DNA of 64,000 nucleotides from Litoreibacter halocynthiae. Lineage in GTDB: Bacteria > Pseudomonadota > Alphaproteobacteria > Rhodobacterales > Rhodobacteraceae. Under the pieces are notes generated by a model. That model saw only the letters and a program-made list of their open reading frames with translations. It was not told the origin of the DNA and did no database searches. This document shows positions 46,099 through 55,026 of the stretch, piece after piece. Location of the stretch: contig NZ_SOBH01000001.1 in assembly GCF_004365635.1 (NCBI RefSeq), forward strand, positions 744,001 to 808,000, in the 5' to 3' direction. Both the position numbers and the translations under genes were made by a program. Position 1 is the first letter of the stretch; every line of letters begins with the position of its first letter.

Positions 46099-47105
46099 GC
46101 GGCAACTCGTTTGCGCAGTCCCGGGAACAGGTCGAGTGAGGGCGAAATGGCTTCGAACAATGCGCGTCCGGTTTCGGTTTCCATCAGTATCTGGATTTGG
46201 TCACGGTGCCATTGCACGGCGCGGTCATGCAGACGTCCCAACTTGGCATCACCGACGAGGTCGTCGTAAATGTCTTTCATCCCCCCCAGTTTTGGCTGGA
46301 TTGTCGCGTCATAGGCCTCGTTGCGGTTCATATCCTCCCAGTAATCGGCCCCGCGTAAACCTTCGCCGAAGGCACGACCGCGGGCTGATTTGAGCAGGAA
46401 GCTTTCGCGTGTACGCACTGCGTAATGGTTGATCTGGCCCAGCTCGTAGCTAATGGTCTCGCGGTTCAGGCGCCAACTGCTGCTATGATAGCTTTCGGGC
46501 AAAGGGGTGCCTGCGGGACCCGTCCAGTTCAACGCATCCCAGTCGTTATTTGGCACCGATTTTGGGCGGTGGCAGCCGACAAGCTCCACCGCGTCGGTAC
46601 GATGGATCGACTTGATCCCCCAAGCCTGTGCAGGGCTGGGGCAATGCTGGGGTGCGCAACGGCGCAGGGTTTCAGTGAGAAAGCCGTCATGGAAAGACGT
46701 CACATCAGCGCTGCCGAATAACCGCCAGGCCAGTGAAATGCACTTGGCGTCAGGGGCGGCTGCGGTCAGGTCGGTGATCTGGCCTTGGCCCGCATGGATG
46801 TTCACGAACTCGTCGGCGTCGATGACCGCAACCCAGTCGTGATCCTTGTAGACCTGTTCCTTGGTGGATTTGCGGAAGGCGCGCACCTGATGAGAGGCGC
46901 GGGCACCCTCGCGGGCCGGATTGCGGCGATGGGTGACAAGGCCCATATTTTCCAGACGGCGGAGAATTTTCTCGGTGCCGTCTTCACAGTCGTTTGTGTA
47001 GACCAGAAAGTGGTTAAACCCGATCGACAAATGATAGGCGACCCACTCAAGAATGTAGGGGCCTTCGTTCTTCATACATGTCAGGATCAGGTGCTTTTGG
47101 CTCAT
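46095..47105 (-). CDS. Glycosyltransferase family 2-like (Glyco_tranf_2_4 type)
   Basis: The 336-residue cytosolic enzyme has HLILTCMKNEGPYILEWVAY at the N-terminus, a NDCEDGTEKIL donor-site loop, the metal-binding WVAVIDADEFVNI, SLAWRLFGSADV, a HRPK motif and NHYAVRTRESFLLKSARGRA near the C-terminus. These features define the PF13704-type branch of GT2/GT92 enzymes, common in roseobacter surface-polysaccharide loci. It overlaps the genes on both sides by ATGA. Donor and acceptor sugars unknown. Confidence 0.85.
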   Translation of the reverse strand: MSQKHLILTCMKNEGPYILEWVAYHLSIGFNHFLVYTNDCEDGTEKILRRLENMGLVTHRRNPAREGARASHQVRAFRKSTKEQVYKDHDWVAVIDADEFVNIHAGQGQITDLTAAAPDAKCISLAWRLFGSADVTSFHDGFLTETLRRCAPQHCPSPAQAWGIKSIHRTDAVELVGCHRPKSVPNNDWDALNWTGPAGTPLPESYHSSSWRLNRETISYELGQINHYAVRTRESFLLKSARGRAFGEGLRGADYWEDMNRNEAYDATIQPKLGGMKDIYDDLVGDAKLGRLHDRAVQWHRDQIQILMETETGRALFEAISPSLDLFPGLRKRVAA

Positions 47106-48637
47106 CGTTTTTGCACCACCAGCACTTGGTCGCGTTTGTCTTTGTGCCATTGGGCCTGAAAGATGAAGCAGCCTGAAATGTCGGCGCGAAAGCCGTTCAA
47201 GACGTCTTGGATATCTGTGTCAGGATGGGCGAAGCCACCTTCGCGCAGATAGCCTTGGAACAAGACCGCGGTGCGAGGGTAGCCGGAGTTTTCCAGCGCC
47301 TTGGGCTGAAACCGCAAATCCTCGACGATATAAAGCCCGCCGGATTTTACTTTTGGAAACAGTGCGGTAAAGGCGTGTTGTTGATGGTGCGACGCATGGG
47401 TGGCGTCATCGAGCACAACATCGAACGGGTCAGATTTGGCAGTCGCGCGATCCAATGTTTCGACGCTGTCGGACGTCGCGCGGACGGTCTTGAGGCGAGC
47501 ATCTTTCTTGCCTGTATAAGCCTCCGCGTCGATGCCCGTCAGCTTGGCTTTGGACAGGTACTCCAACCACATCTCGACCGCCGCAGGCTCGCGCAGGCCA
47601 AGCAGCCCCATGTGAATGGCGCGGCCACGCAGGGGGCTGAACAGCATCTGGTAGAGTTCCGTGAAACGGTGCTTGCCGGAGCCTTGGTCCAAGCCGCGCT
47701 CATCCGCCAGATCAGTCAGGTTCACGATGCCGCGCCCTTTGCGGTCGACATTCGTGACCTCGGGGATTGCCGTGCCGGGGATCATCTTCGGCTCTTTCGG
47801 CCGATGCGGGTTGGACTTGGGCAAAGGCGCATCCGACGGCACGATCTTGTGCTTCTTGATCAGCTTGCCGATCAGACTGTCCGGATGCGGTTCGCCATTT
47901 TCGCGCTCGATGATGCGCATACGCATCCGGCGACCCCAGAAATGGATCGAGAGCGTGTTGTCGGTGATATAGTGGCTCAGGTCCATGTTCGGCTTCAGCA
48001 TCATCCGACGCTTTTTGAAGCTGATCGGGAACAAGGCCTCGATCGGCATGGCGTATTTGTGTTCGCCGGTTTTGTGCAGGAAGTGGGTCAGGGCTTGCGG
48101 GCCCCAGACACCCCAGGACTGTTCTCCGACATGGACCGGATCGCCAGCTTCCTTCTTGGCACGCATTTCGGCCTTCAGGTCTTCGGAAAACCAATCGGGA
48201 ATGGCGTATTCGTCGGACGTGAAGTCGATCAGTCCGGCAAGCGTTTCGCTGTCAGCAGGCAATCCCACCACACCGTTGTTGATATGATGCGCGCTTTCCC
48301 AGCCGTGGAAATGTCCGTTGGGGGTTGTAAATCGTTTCACACAATAGGCGTCGGTGTCGGCCCAGATCTGGTCGTCAGTCTTGGCCAGCATGTTGTAGCG
48401 CCACTTATCCGCCTGCGGGGCGGGAGAGCCTGTGCGTTTATGCGCGATCACATTGCCAAGCGGCATGATCTCGTTGGCGTCGCAAATCTCGATGCCATCG
48501 GGAATATTGCCCACGTCGCCATAGGTATACATTTTCACATGATGGCCAGCGTCACGGAACGACACGGCGCAAAGCTGCTCCATGTAGGAAAGATTGCCGC
48601 CGATCCACAGCTGGGCAATTGCATAGTCTTTGGACAC
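47102..48637 (-). CDS. DXD glycosyltransferase fused to a class I methyltransferase-like domain
   Basis: The 511-residue protein starts at GTG 48637 with a GAGAGG site seven bases upstream. Residues 1-300 form a glycosyltransferase-like part with QLWIGGNLSYMEQLCAVSF, ADKWRYNMLAK and the metal motif IWADTDAYCV. Residues about 325-511 resemble macrocin/polyketide-sugar O-methyltransferases: HRFTELYQMLFSPLRGRAIH, GIDAEAYT, FDVVLDDATHASHHQQ and GGLYIVEDL. The glycine-rich SAM loop is degenerate (HMGLLGLREPAAVEMW). The extended frame up to 49000 overlaps the divergent glycosyltransferase and is rejected. Coupled by ATGA to the next gene. Confidence 0.75.
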   Translation of the reverse strand: MSKDYAIAQLWIGGNLSYMEQLCAVSFRDAGHHVKMYTYGDVGNIPDGIEICDANEIMPLGNVIAHKRTGSPAPQADKWRYNMLAKTDDQIWADTDAYCVKRFTTPNGHFHGWESAHHINNGVVGLPADSETLAGLIDFTSDEYAIPDWFSEDLKAEMRAKKEAGDPVHVGEQSWGVWGPQALTHFLHKTGEHKYAMPIEALFPISFKKRRMMLKPNMDLSHYITDNTLSIHFWGRRMRMRIIERENGEPHPDSLIGKLIKKHKIVPSDAPLPKSNPHRPKEPKMIPGTAIPEVTNVDRKGRGIVNLTDLADERGLDQGSGKHRFTELYQMLFSPLRGRAIHMGLLGLREPAAVEMWLEYLSKAKLTGIDAEAYTGKKDARLKTVRATSDSVETLDRATAKSDPFDVVLDDATHASHHQQHAFTALFPKVKSGGLYIVEDLRFQPKALENSGYPRTAVLFQGYLREGGFAHPDTDIQDVLNGFRADISGCFIFQAQWHKDKRDQVLVVQKR

Positions 48638-48775
48638 GTTTCTGCCTCTCGTGAGCGGAGTTAATCCCCGCCATCTCTTTATGATTGTTTCGATTCTCGC
48701 AAAGGAGGGGTTAAAACGCAAGGAAAACTGATTCGCTTCACGCGAATAACGGGTCGTAAGGGCAACAGGCGTCAT

Positions 48776-49807
48776 ATGAACATCACACTCGTCACAACCA
48801 TGCGCAACGAAGGGCCGCATCTGCTGGAATGGATGGCCCATCACCGCGCTGCGGGGGTGAGCGACTTCCTTGTCTTCACCAACGATTGCGAAGACGGCAC
48901 CGAAGCGCTTCTGGAGTTGCTCCCCGACGTGACACATGTGCCGTTGGATGAGGGCAAGAAACCTCCTCAGTGGCGGGCGCTGAAGGCAGCTTGGGACCAT
49001 CCTGTTGTGGCCTCTGCGGACTGGGTTGCTTGTCTTGATTGCGACGAGTTTATCAATCTTGACGGTGGGTTATCTGATCTTCCTGATCTAATTTCCCAAG
49101 TGGATGCCGACATGATCTTGTTGCCGTGGCGCCTGTTCGGTCACTCGGGTCAGGCGGAGCTATCAGACGAACTCACGACCGAACGCTTCACGCGCGCAGC
49201 TCCCGAAAACCTGCTCTATCCGGCGATTGGGAGTTACTTCAAATCCCTGTTCCGACGCGACGGACCGTTCCGCCAGTTAGGCGTTCACCGGCCCAAGCAA
49301 AAGAATCCGGAGCGACATGGCTTGCCCCGGATTGTCGATGGCTCCGGCGCGCCCGTCCCTGACGCGGTGGCGTCGAATGAAGGGCAGATCATGCTTTGGG
49401 GGCAGCTGATTGCGCGCGGTTTGGTTCAGTTGAACCATTATTCGGTGCGGTCTGCGGCGGATTTTATGCTCAAGCGCGGTCGCGGACTACCCAACCATCA
49501 ACAAAAACAGATTGATCTGACCTATTGGGTCGAGCGGAACTTCAACACTGTCGAAGACCTTTCGATTTCCCGTATGGCACCTGCGACCAAGGCCGAGATT
49601 GAAAAACTGCTGGCGTTGGACGGTGTGACGGATGCGCTGGCGGCTTGCCGTGCATGGCATCGCGCGCGGTTTGATGGGGTAATGCAAGACCCTGACGAGT
49701 TGAAGCTTTTTGGCCGCTTGTTGCTGGCAGAGGGTGCCGCGCATTTGCCGGAAGCGGTGGCGCTTGATCTGGTCAGGCGTTATGGACAGGTCCATGGCGC
49801 AAACTGA
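48776..49807 (+). CDS. Glycosyltransferase family 2-like (Glyco_tranf_2_4 type)
   Basis: The 343-residue enzyme is a paralogue of the minus-strand glycosyltransferase 2 kb away: MNITLVTTMRNEGPHLLEWM, FTNDCEDGTEALLELL, WVACLDCDEFINL (metal site, DxD as DCD), LLPWRLFGHSG, GVHRPKQKN and LNHYSVRSAADFMLKRGRG. All landmarks are kept, so it should be active. It runs divergently from the GT-methyltransferase across a 138-base gap that must hold both promoters, and it overlaps the next gene. Confidence 0.85.
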   Translation: MNITLVTTMRNEGPHLLEWMAHHRAAGVSDFLVFTNDCEDGTEALLELLPDVTHVPLDEGKKPPQWRALKAAWDHPVVASADWVACLDCDEFINLDGGLSDLPDLISQVDADMILLPWRLFGHSGQAELSDELTTERFTRAAPENLLYPAIGSYFKSLFRRDGPFRQLGVHRPKQKNPERHGLPRIVDGSGAPVPDAVASNEGQIMLWGQLIARGLVQLNHYSVRSAADFMLKRGRGLPNHQQKQIDLTYWVERNFNTVEDLSISRMAPATKAEIEKLLALDGVTDALAACRAWHRARFDGVMQDPDELKLFGRLLLAEGAAHLPEAVALDLVRRYGQVHGAN

Positions 49808-52067
49808 TATCTACCAAAAACGCGAACTGAATGTTGTTGAAGATCAAGGCATTGTGGCTCTTGATTGTATCGGCTGGGAAGACCCCATCGGGGGTATGGG
49901 GCTTCGGGTGTTTTTCAAAACCGGAACGCCTTTGGAGGCATTCGAGCCAGAACCCCGCGAGGGTTGCGCGACGATCAGCGAAGCCCGTGTGATTAATGGC
50001 GGGCCAATGCTTGTCGGCGTGGCGGCAGAGCCGTCTACACAGGTCACGATCGCGCTGAAAGAGGGGTCGTTGATACTGCCGGTGCAGCAGCCGGAAACCG
50101 ATTTGTTCGAGGACATGAATGTCTGCATGGTCGAGCGGAATGGCGAGTCCATCGCTGTGATCGAGGATTGGTTGCGGTACCATATGGCGGGGCATGGGCT
50201 TGAAGCACTCCTTGTCATAGATCGCGAAAAACCCAAATTTGAGAAAGGCTTCGAGGATAAACTTAAAGCACTCGTGTCAAAGCTGGAATTGAAACGTCTT
50301 GTGCATGTGAAGTCGTCCGTACCGCTTGGGGATGCAACGCTTCCGTCCGCCTCACACCCGTTCAATGCTCCTGATGCACCGGGTAAGGACCGGATGGAGG
50401 ATTTGCCACAAGAGCCGCAAACCTCGCCCATGGCCGAGTTATCGCTGTATGAATGGGCCAAGTGGCGCTTTTTGGGGCGTGCGCGGGCGGTGATGAATAT
50501 CGACCTGACGGATATTCTGGCGCCGGAAAACAAGCCGTTCGACGCGGTTCACGAAACCTCGGCGGGGGTTATCCAGCTTATCGGGCAGCGCATCTATCCG
50601 TGGCGGGTCCGGCCCAAGAAGAAGCCGACTTTCGGGGATCATATCTGTCGCCAGTTTGACAATCCTCGTGCCAACCGCCGCTGGTGCATCGCGCCGTCCC
50701 GCTTGGGCAGTGACAAAGTTTGGCGCTTCGTGCGGATCGTTGATGCCGAGCCGCAACCGGATGAAATCATGACCTTTACGCGGGCGATGGCGATCCGGCA
50801 TCCGGATAGCTCGGCCGCGGAGTTGGTGCCGAAATCGTCGCTGATCGAAGACGAGCATTTACTGGCGTTGGCGCAAGATGTCTGGGAGCACAAGCCCGTG
50901 CGCCCCCCCGAAAGCAAGATGGAAGAACCCGCAGGCAAGGCCATTGATGGCGGACGGACGGTCATCGTGACCTGTATGAAAAACGAAGGGCCATTTATCC
51001 TTGAATGGATCGCCTATCACCGCGCCATCGGTGTTGATGACTTCCTTGTTTACACCAATGACTGCAACGACGGCACGGACGAGCTTTTGGACTTGCTCCA
51101 AGAACGCGGCATTCTGCAACGACGTGATAACAAATTTGCGGGCACTGACCTGAAGCCTCAGCACTGGGCGCTGGATGCCGCTGACAATGAAAAGGTGTTC
51201 AAGAACGCGGGTTGGGCGATTTCGATGGATGTGGATGAGTTCATCAACATCCATGTGGGCGAGGGCAAGCTGGACGATTTGTATAAGGCCGTCGGCGACG
51301 CCAACATGATTTCGCTGACCTGGCGGCTGTTTGGCAATGCGGATGTGCATGAATACAAAGACGAATTCCTGATCACACAGTTTACGCAATGTGCGCCAGA
51401 GCTATGCCGAAAACCGCATCAGGCATGGGGCTTCAAGACCCTGTTCCGCAATATCGGCATCTACAAGAAGATGGGTGTCCACCGACCAAAAGGGCTGAAG
51501 CCTGACTTGTGGGACAAGATCAAATGGGTGAACGGGTCCGGCAAGCCGATGCCGAAGAAACTGATCCGCAACGGCTGGCGTTCGACCACGGACAGCTACG
51601 GGTATGATCTGGTGACACTAAACCACTACGCGGTGCGCTCTGCCGAGAGCTTTCTGGTCAAGCGTGACCGTGGGCGGGTGAACCATGTCGATCGGGATCA
51701 AGGTTTAAGTTATTGGTTTCGCATGAATAACAACTGGGAAAAGAATACCTCTGCTCAGACTAAACTGCCGCTGCTGCAAGCCGAGTTTAACCGCCTGATG
51801 GCCGATCCCGAGCTGCGCGCGGCGCATGAATACTCGGTCGCCAAGCACCGCGAAAAGATCGAGGAGCTGAAAGCCACGGAGAACTATTCCAACTTCTACA
51901 AGGACCTGACCGGCCCGCGGATGGAGCGACTGGCGCGGATGCACAATTATTTCGGGGCAAATGTGTTTCTCGCCGGTCCCGATGTGATCCCTGACGAGGT
52001 GGCGCTCAAAGACGACATCCCCGAGGATTTCTTCTTCACCGTCGAAAAGGTCAAAACGACGCATTAG
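49794..52067 (+). CDS. Tandem glycosyltransferase: degenerate N-terminal copy plus intact C-terminal copy
   Basis: The 757-residue protein (start ATG 49794; 49782 also possible) has two related halves. The C-terminal part (about residues 390-757) is a full PF13704-type enzyme: TCMKNEGPFILEWIAYHRAI, NDCNDGTDELLDLL, AISMDVDEFINIH, SLTWRLFGNADV, MGVHRPKG and LNHYAVRSAESFLVKRDRGR. The N-terminal part (about 90-380) keeps the outline, VCMVERNGESIAVIEDWLRY, ALLVIDREK and RAVMNIDLTDIL, but the DxD site and donor loop are lost. It may act as a binding or oligomerising module. A beta-rich leader of 90 residues precedes it. Overlaps the previous gene by 14 bases. Confidence 0.78.
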   Translation: MAQTDIYQKRELNVVEDQGIVALDCIGWEDPIGGMGLRVFFKTGTPLEAFEPEPREGCATISEARVINGGPMLVGVAAEPSTQVTIALKEGSLILPVQQPETDLFEDMNVCMVERNGESIAVIEDWLRYHMAGHGLEALLVIDREKPKFEKGFEDKLKALVSKLELKRLVHVKSSVPLGDATLPSASHPFNAPDAPGKDRMEDLPQEPQTSPMAELSLYEWAKWRFLGRARAVMNIDLTDILAPENKPFDAVHETSAGVIQLIGQRIYPWRVRPKKKPTFGDHICRQFDNPRANRRWCIAPSRLGSDKVWRFVRIVDAEPQPDEIMTFTRAMAIRHPDSSAAELVPKSSLIEDEHLLALAQDVWEHKPVRPPESKMEEPAGKAIDGGRTVIVTCMKNEGPFILEWIAYHRAIGVDDFLVYTNDCNDGTDELLDLLQERGILQRRDNKFAGTDLKPQHWALDAADNEKVFKNAGWAISMDVDEFINIHVGEGKLDDLYKAVGDANMISLTWRLFGNADVHEYKDEFLITQFTQCAPELCRKPHQAWGFKTLFRNIGIYKKMGVHRPKGLKPDLWDKIKWVNGSGKPMPKKLIRNGWRSTTDSYGYDLVTLNHYAVRSAESFLVKRDRGRVNHVDRDQGLSYWFRMNNNWEKNTSAQTKLPLLQAEFNRLMADPELRAAHEYSVAKHREKIEELKATENYSNFYKDLTGPRMERLARMHNYFGANVFLAGPDVIPDEVALKDDIPEDFFFTVEKVKTTH

Positions 52068-52132
52068 TGCCTGAGCGTTTTTGTAGGCCATCCCTTCCCA
52101 TCATCAGCCTGCGATTGTAGAGACGGGGTGCA

Positions 52133-53782
52133 ATGTTGAAGCTTAACCGTCCCCGTCAGACCATCACCGGTCCCAAAAGCCTGCGCCGCGCGGCGGTTGT
52201 GCTGGCGACCGTGTGCCTGCTGCCAATGATCGCCGTGGCCTTGGCCGCGTTGACCGGAGGAAGCGAGACGCTGGAGCATCTCGCGGATACGGTGTTGGGG
52301 CGTTATACGGCCACCACAGCATTGCTGGTGTTGATGGTGTCCATCGGGACGCTGATGATCGGCACGGGTGCCGCGTGGCTGGTAACCATGACGGAGTTTC
52401 CCGGTCGCAAACTGCTCGAGATCGCACTGGTCATCCCCTTGGCCTTTCCGGCCTACGTGCTGGCCTATGCCTACACCCATTTGCTAGACCACCCCGGCAT
52501 CGTGCAATCTACGCTGCGCGATGTGACCGGCTGGGGTGCGCGGGATTACTGGTTCCCTGAAATACGCTCTTTGGGCGGGGCGGCGGTCATGTTGATCTTG
52601 GTGCTATACCCCTATGTTTACCTGCTGGCGCGGGCCGCGTTCTTGCAACAAAGTGCGACGTCCTTTCTGGCCGCACGCGCCTTGGGCAAGACGCCGTGGC
52701 AGGCCTTTCTGCGCGTCTCCATTCCCATGGCGCGGCCTGCGATTGCATCAGGGGTTTTGCTGGCGGTGATGGAGACGATTGCCGATTTCGGTACCGTTGC
52801 CTATTTCGGCGTGCAAACCTTCGCGACGGGTATCTATACAAGCTGGTTCTCGCTAGGGGATCGGGCAGGGGCGGCGCAACTGGCGCTTGGCATCTTGATG
52901 GTGGCCCTTGTTCTGGCGGTGCTGGAACGGTCCAGTCGCGGGCGGGCGAAATACCACGACAGCTCCAAACGCCAAGAGCCGATGGCCGCAATCGAGCTGG
53001 AAGGCTGGGCAAAATGGGGCGCGATGGCGCTGTGCGCAATTCCGGTGATCTTTGGCTGGGTTGTGCCGGGTGTGGCCTTGTTGATCATGGGATTTGGCAG
53101 TGAGCAAAACCTGTTCTCGCCACGCTATATGTCGTTCGCTTTGAATTCGATCACGCTGGCGATGATTGCGGCCTTCGTGACTCTCGCCGCGGCGGTGACG
53201 CTTGGGTATTTGCAGCGCCTTGATGACGGGTTGTTGTCGCGTTTGTCCACGTCGATTGCCCGCTTGGGCTACGCCGTGCCCGGCGGAGTGATTGCAGTGG
53301 GTCTGATGGTGCCCTTCGCCAATTTCGACAACGCGCTGGATGCGTGGATGCGGGCGACGTTCGATATCTCGACCGGCTTGCTGATCACTGGCTCCATCTG
53401 GTTGCTGATTGCGGCCTATATGATCCGTTTTCTTGCCGCGGCTTTGGGCGCTTATGAGGGTGGGCAGGTGGCGGTGAATGCGAATATGGACATGGCGTCG
53501 CGGGCTTTGGGGCAGACGGCGTTTGGCACCCTGCGGCGCGTGCATTTCCCGATTTTGCGGCCCAGCCTGTTGACGGCGCTTTTGATCGTGTTTGTGGACG
53601 TGATGAAGGAACTTCCCGCAACATTGATCCTACGCCCGTTCAACTATGACACGCTGGCGGTGCAGGCGTATCGCTTGGCCTCGGACGAGCGGTTGGAGGG
53701 GGCGGCAGTACCGTCTTTAGTGATCGTCGCCATCGGGCTGCTGCCCGTCATCCTGATCTGCCGCCAAGTCCGCCGCAAATAA
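52133..53782 (+). CDS. Ferric-iron-type ABC transporter permease (fused FbpB)
   Basis: The 549-residue permease has about twelve membrane segments in two BPD-transport halves; the EAA-type loops are at ARALGKTPWQAFLRVSIPMA (first half, about residue 190) and ASRALGQTAFGTLRRVHFPI (second, about 465). This is the FbpB/SfuB architecture for ferric iron import (some members move thiamine or 2-aminoethylphosphonate). The binding protein is encoded convergently; no ATPase gene is in the window. GGGG(T) precedes the ATG. Confidence 0.88.
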   Translation: MLKLNRPRQTITGPKSLRRAAVVLATVCLLPMIAVALAALTGGSETLEHLADTVLGRYTATTALLVLMVSIGTLMIGTGAAWLVTMTEFPGRKLLEIALVIPLAFPAYVLAYAYTHLLDHPGIVQSTLRDVTGWGARDYWFPEIRSLGGAAVMLILVLYPYVYLLARAAFLQQSATSFLAARALGKTPWQAFLRVSIPMARPAIASGVLLAVMETIADFGTVAYFGVQTFATGIYTSWFSLGDRAGAAQLALGILMVALVLAVLERSSRGRAKYHDSSKRQEPMAAIELEGWAKWGAMALCAIPVIFGWVVPGVALLIMGFGSEQNLFSPRYMSFALNSITLAMIAAFVTLAAAVTLGYLQRLDDGLLSRLSTSIARLGYAVPGGVIAVGLMVPFANFDNALDAWMRATFDISTGLLITGSIWLLIAAYMIRFLAAALGAYEGGQVAVNANMDMASRALGQTAFGTLRRVHFPILRPSLLTALLIVFVDVMKELPATLILRPFNYDTLAVQAYRLASDERLEGAAVPSLVIVAIGLLPVILICRQVRRK

Positions 53783-53812
53783 AAAGGCGCGGAGGTTTCC
53801 CACCGCGCCTTT
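53783..53812. terminator. Bidirectional terminator between permease and iron-binding protein genes
   Basis: AAAGGCGCGG and CCGCGCCTTT form a 10-base stem with a 10-base loop. The minus-strand side runs into TTTATTTG, a usable T-run for the binding-protein gene. Confidence 0.85.
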
Positions 53813-53832
53813 GAATATTAGAGTGGTTGGAC

Positions 53833-54855
53833 TTATTCCCAGCCAACCTGATTGAATATCTCAAGTGCCACCGGCAGTTTAGTCGCCACGGCGGACAGAT
53901 CCACCTCGTCAGCCTTGAATTCACCGAGCTTTTGAACAGCCGCGTTACCTTTGAAGCCCGCAACGACGGGGTATTCGTCATTGCCGTCAGCGAAGTAGCT
54001 CTGCGCTTGCTTGGAGACGAGGTATTCCATGAACTTCACCGCGTTGTCGCGGTTTGGTGCGTGTTTGGCGATGCCAGCGCCAGACAGGTTCACATGCGCG
54101 CCGTTGCCGTCTTGGTCAGGGAAGATCCAACCGATGCGCTCGATGTCAGCGGATACGCCGTCCACGTCGGTGCGGATCGCGCGGGCGAAGTAGTAGGTGT
54201 TGGAGACTGCGATGGCACATTCACCAGAGACGATGCCGCGCAATTGGTCGGTGTCACCTCCTTGGGGCGCGCGCGCCATGTTGTCGACAACGCCTTGCGC
54301 CCAAGCTTTGGCCGCTTCCTCGCCTTCATGCTCGACAATCGAGGCCAGCAGGGTCTGGTTGTAGGTGTTGGATGACGACCGGATGCACACCATGCCCTTA
54401 TACGCAGGGTCTGCGAGGTCGGCGTAGGTGGCGGGCGGATTCGCCACGGCGGCCTTGTCGTAGAAGATGATGCGCGCACGCTGCGAGACGCCAAACCACT
54501 GGTTATCGCTGTCTTGCAGATTGGCAGGAACGGCGGCTTCCAGGATGTCGCTATCCACAGATTGCAGCACGCCCGCATCCTTTGCGCGTTTCAGGCGGGA
54601 GGTGTCGACGGTGATCAAAATATCAGCCGGAGAGTTCGCGCCTTCTGCCTTCATGCGGGTTAGCAGCTCGTCTGCTTTGCCTTCGATGCGGTTGATCGTG
54701 ATGCCAGTGGCTTTGGTAAAGTCGGAGTAAAGGCGCTCGTCCGTGTCGTAGTGGCGAGCTGAATAGAGGTTCAGCTCCTCGGCGGCGAGTGCTGGCAGGG
54801 CTGCGCCAAAGGTGGCGGCCACGATTAACGGAAAGGTAACGGTAGGTTTGGTCAT
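53833..54855 (-). CDS. Periplasmic ferric-iron-binding protein (FbpA/FutA type)
   Basis: The 340-residue protein has a signal peptide (ending ALPALAA) and then the class D binding-protein start EELNLYSARHYDTDERLYSDF. Iron-ligating tyrosines are likely the pair in AIAVSNTYYFARAIR near residue 219-220, as in FbpA. The AGIAKHAPNRDNAVKFMEYL segment is also typical. It should pass ferric iron to the convergently encoded permease. A TATAGT hexamer lies upstream on its strand, but I could not build a full promoter or a named iron-responsive box. Confidence 0.92.
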   Translation of the reverse strand: MTKPTVTFPLIVAATFGAALPALAAEELNLYSARHYDTDERLYSDFTKATGITINRIEGKADELLTRMKAEGANSPADILITVDTSRLKRAKDAGVLQSVDSDILEAAVPANLQDSDNQWFGVSQRARIIFYDKAAVANPPATYADLADPAYKGMVCIRSSSNTYNQTLLASIVEHEGEEAAKAWAQGVVDNMARAPQGGDTDQLRGIVSGECAIAVSNTYYFARAIRTDVDGVSADIERIGWIFPDQDGNGAHVNLSGAGIAKHAPNRDNAVKFMEYLVSKQAQSYFADGNDEYPVVAGFKGNAAVQKLGEFKADEVDLSAVATKLPVALEIFNQVGWE

Positions 54856-54976
54856 TTTTAGCGATCCAGTTTGGGTTGGTATTTCTTACTGTTTTGATTG
54901 GTTACTATATCTCGCGGAGGATGCAAGCGTTTCTGACTAAAAAGATCGGAAATAACATTTGACCGCTTAGAGAACG

Positions 54977-55001
54977 AAAAAGGGCGGCCAAACGACCGCC
55001 C
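54977..55001 (-). terminator. Terminator of glutaryl-CoA dehydrogenase gene
   Basis: On the minus strand GGGCGG and CCGCCC enclose an 8-base loop and are followed by TTTTT, about 26 bases after the stop. Confidence 0.85.
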
Positions 55002-55026
55002 CGTTCCAAACTCTAATGCTGTGTTC

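Noticed and set aside
48638-49000. N-terminal extension of the GT-methyltransferase
   Set aside because: It overlaps the divergent glycosyltransferase and its promoter; GTG 48637 has a good ribosome site and fits the domain start.
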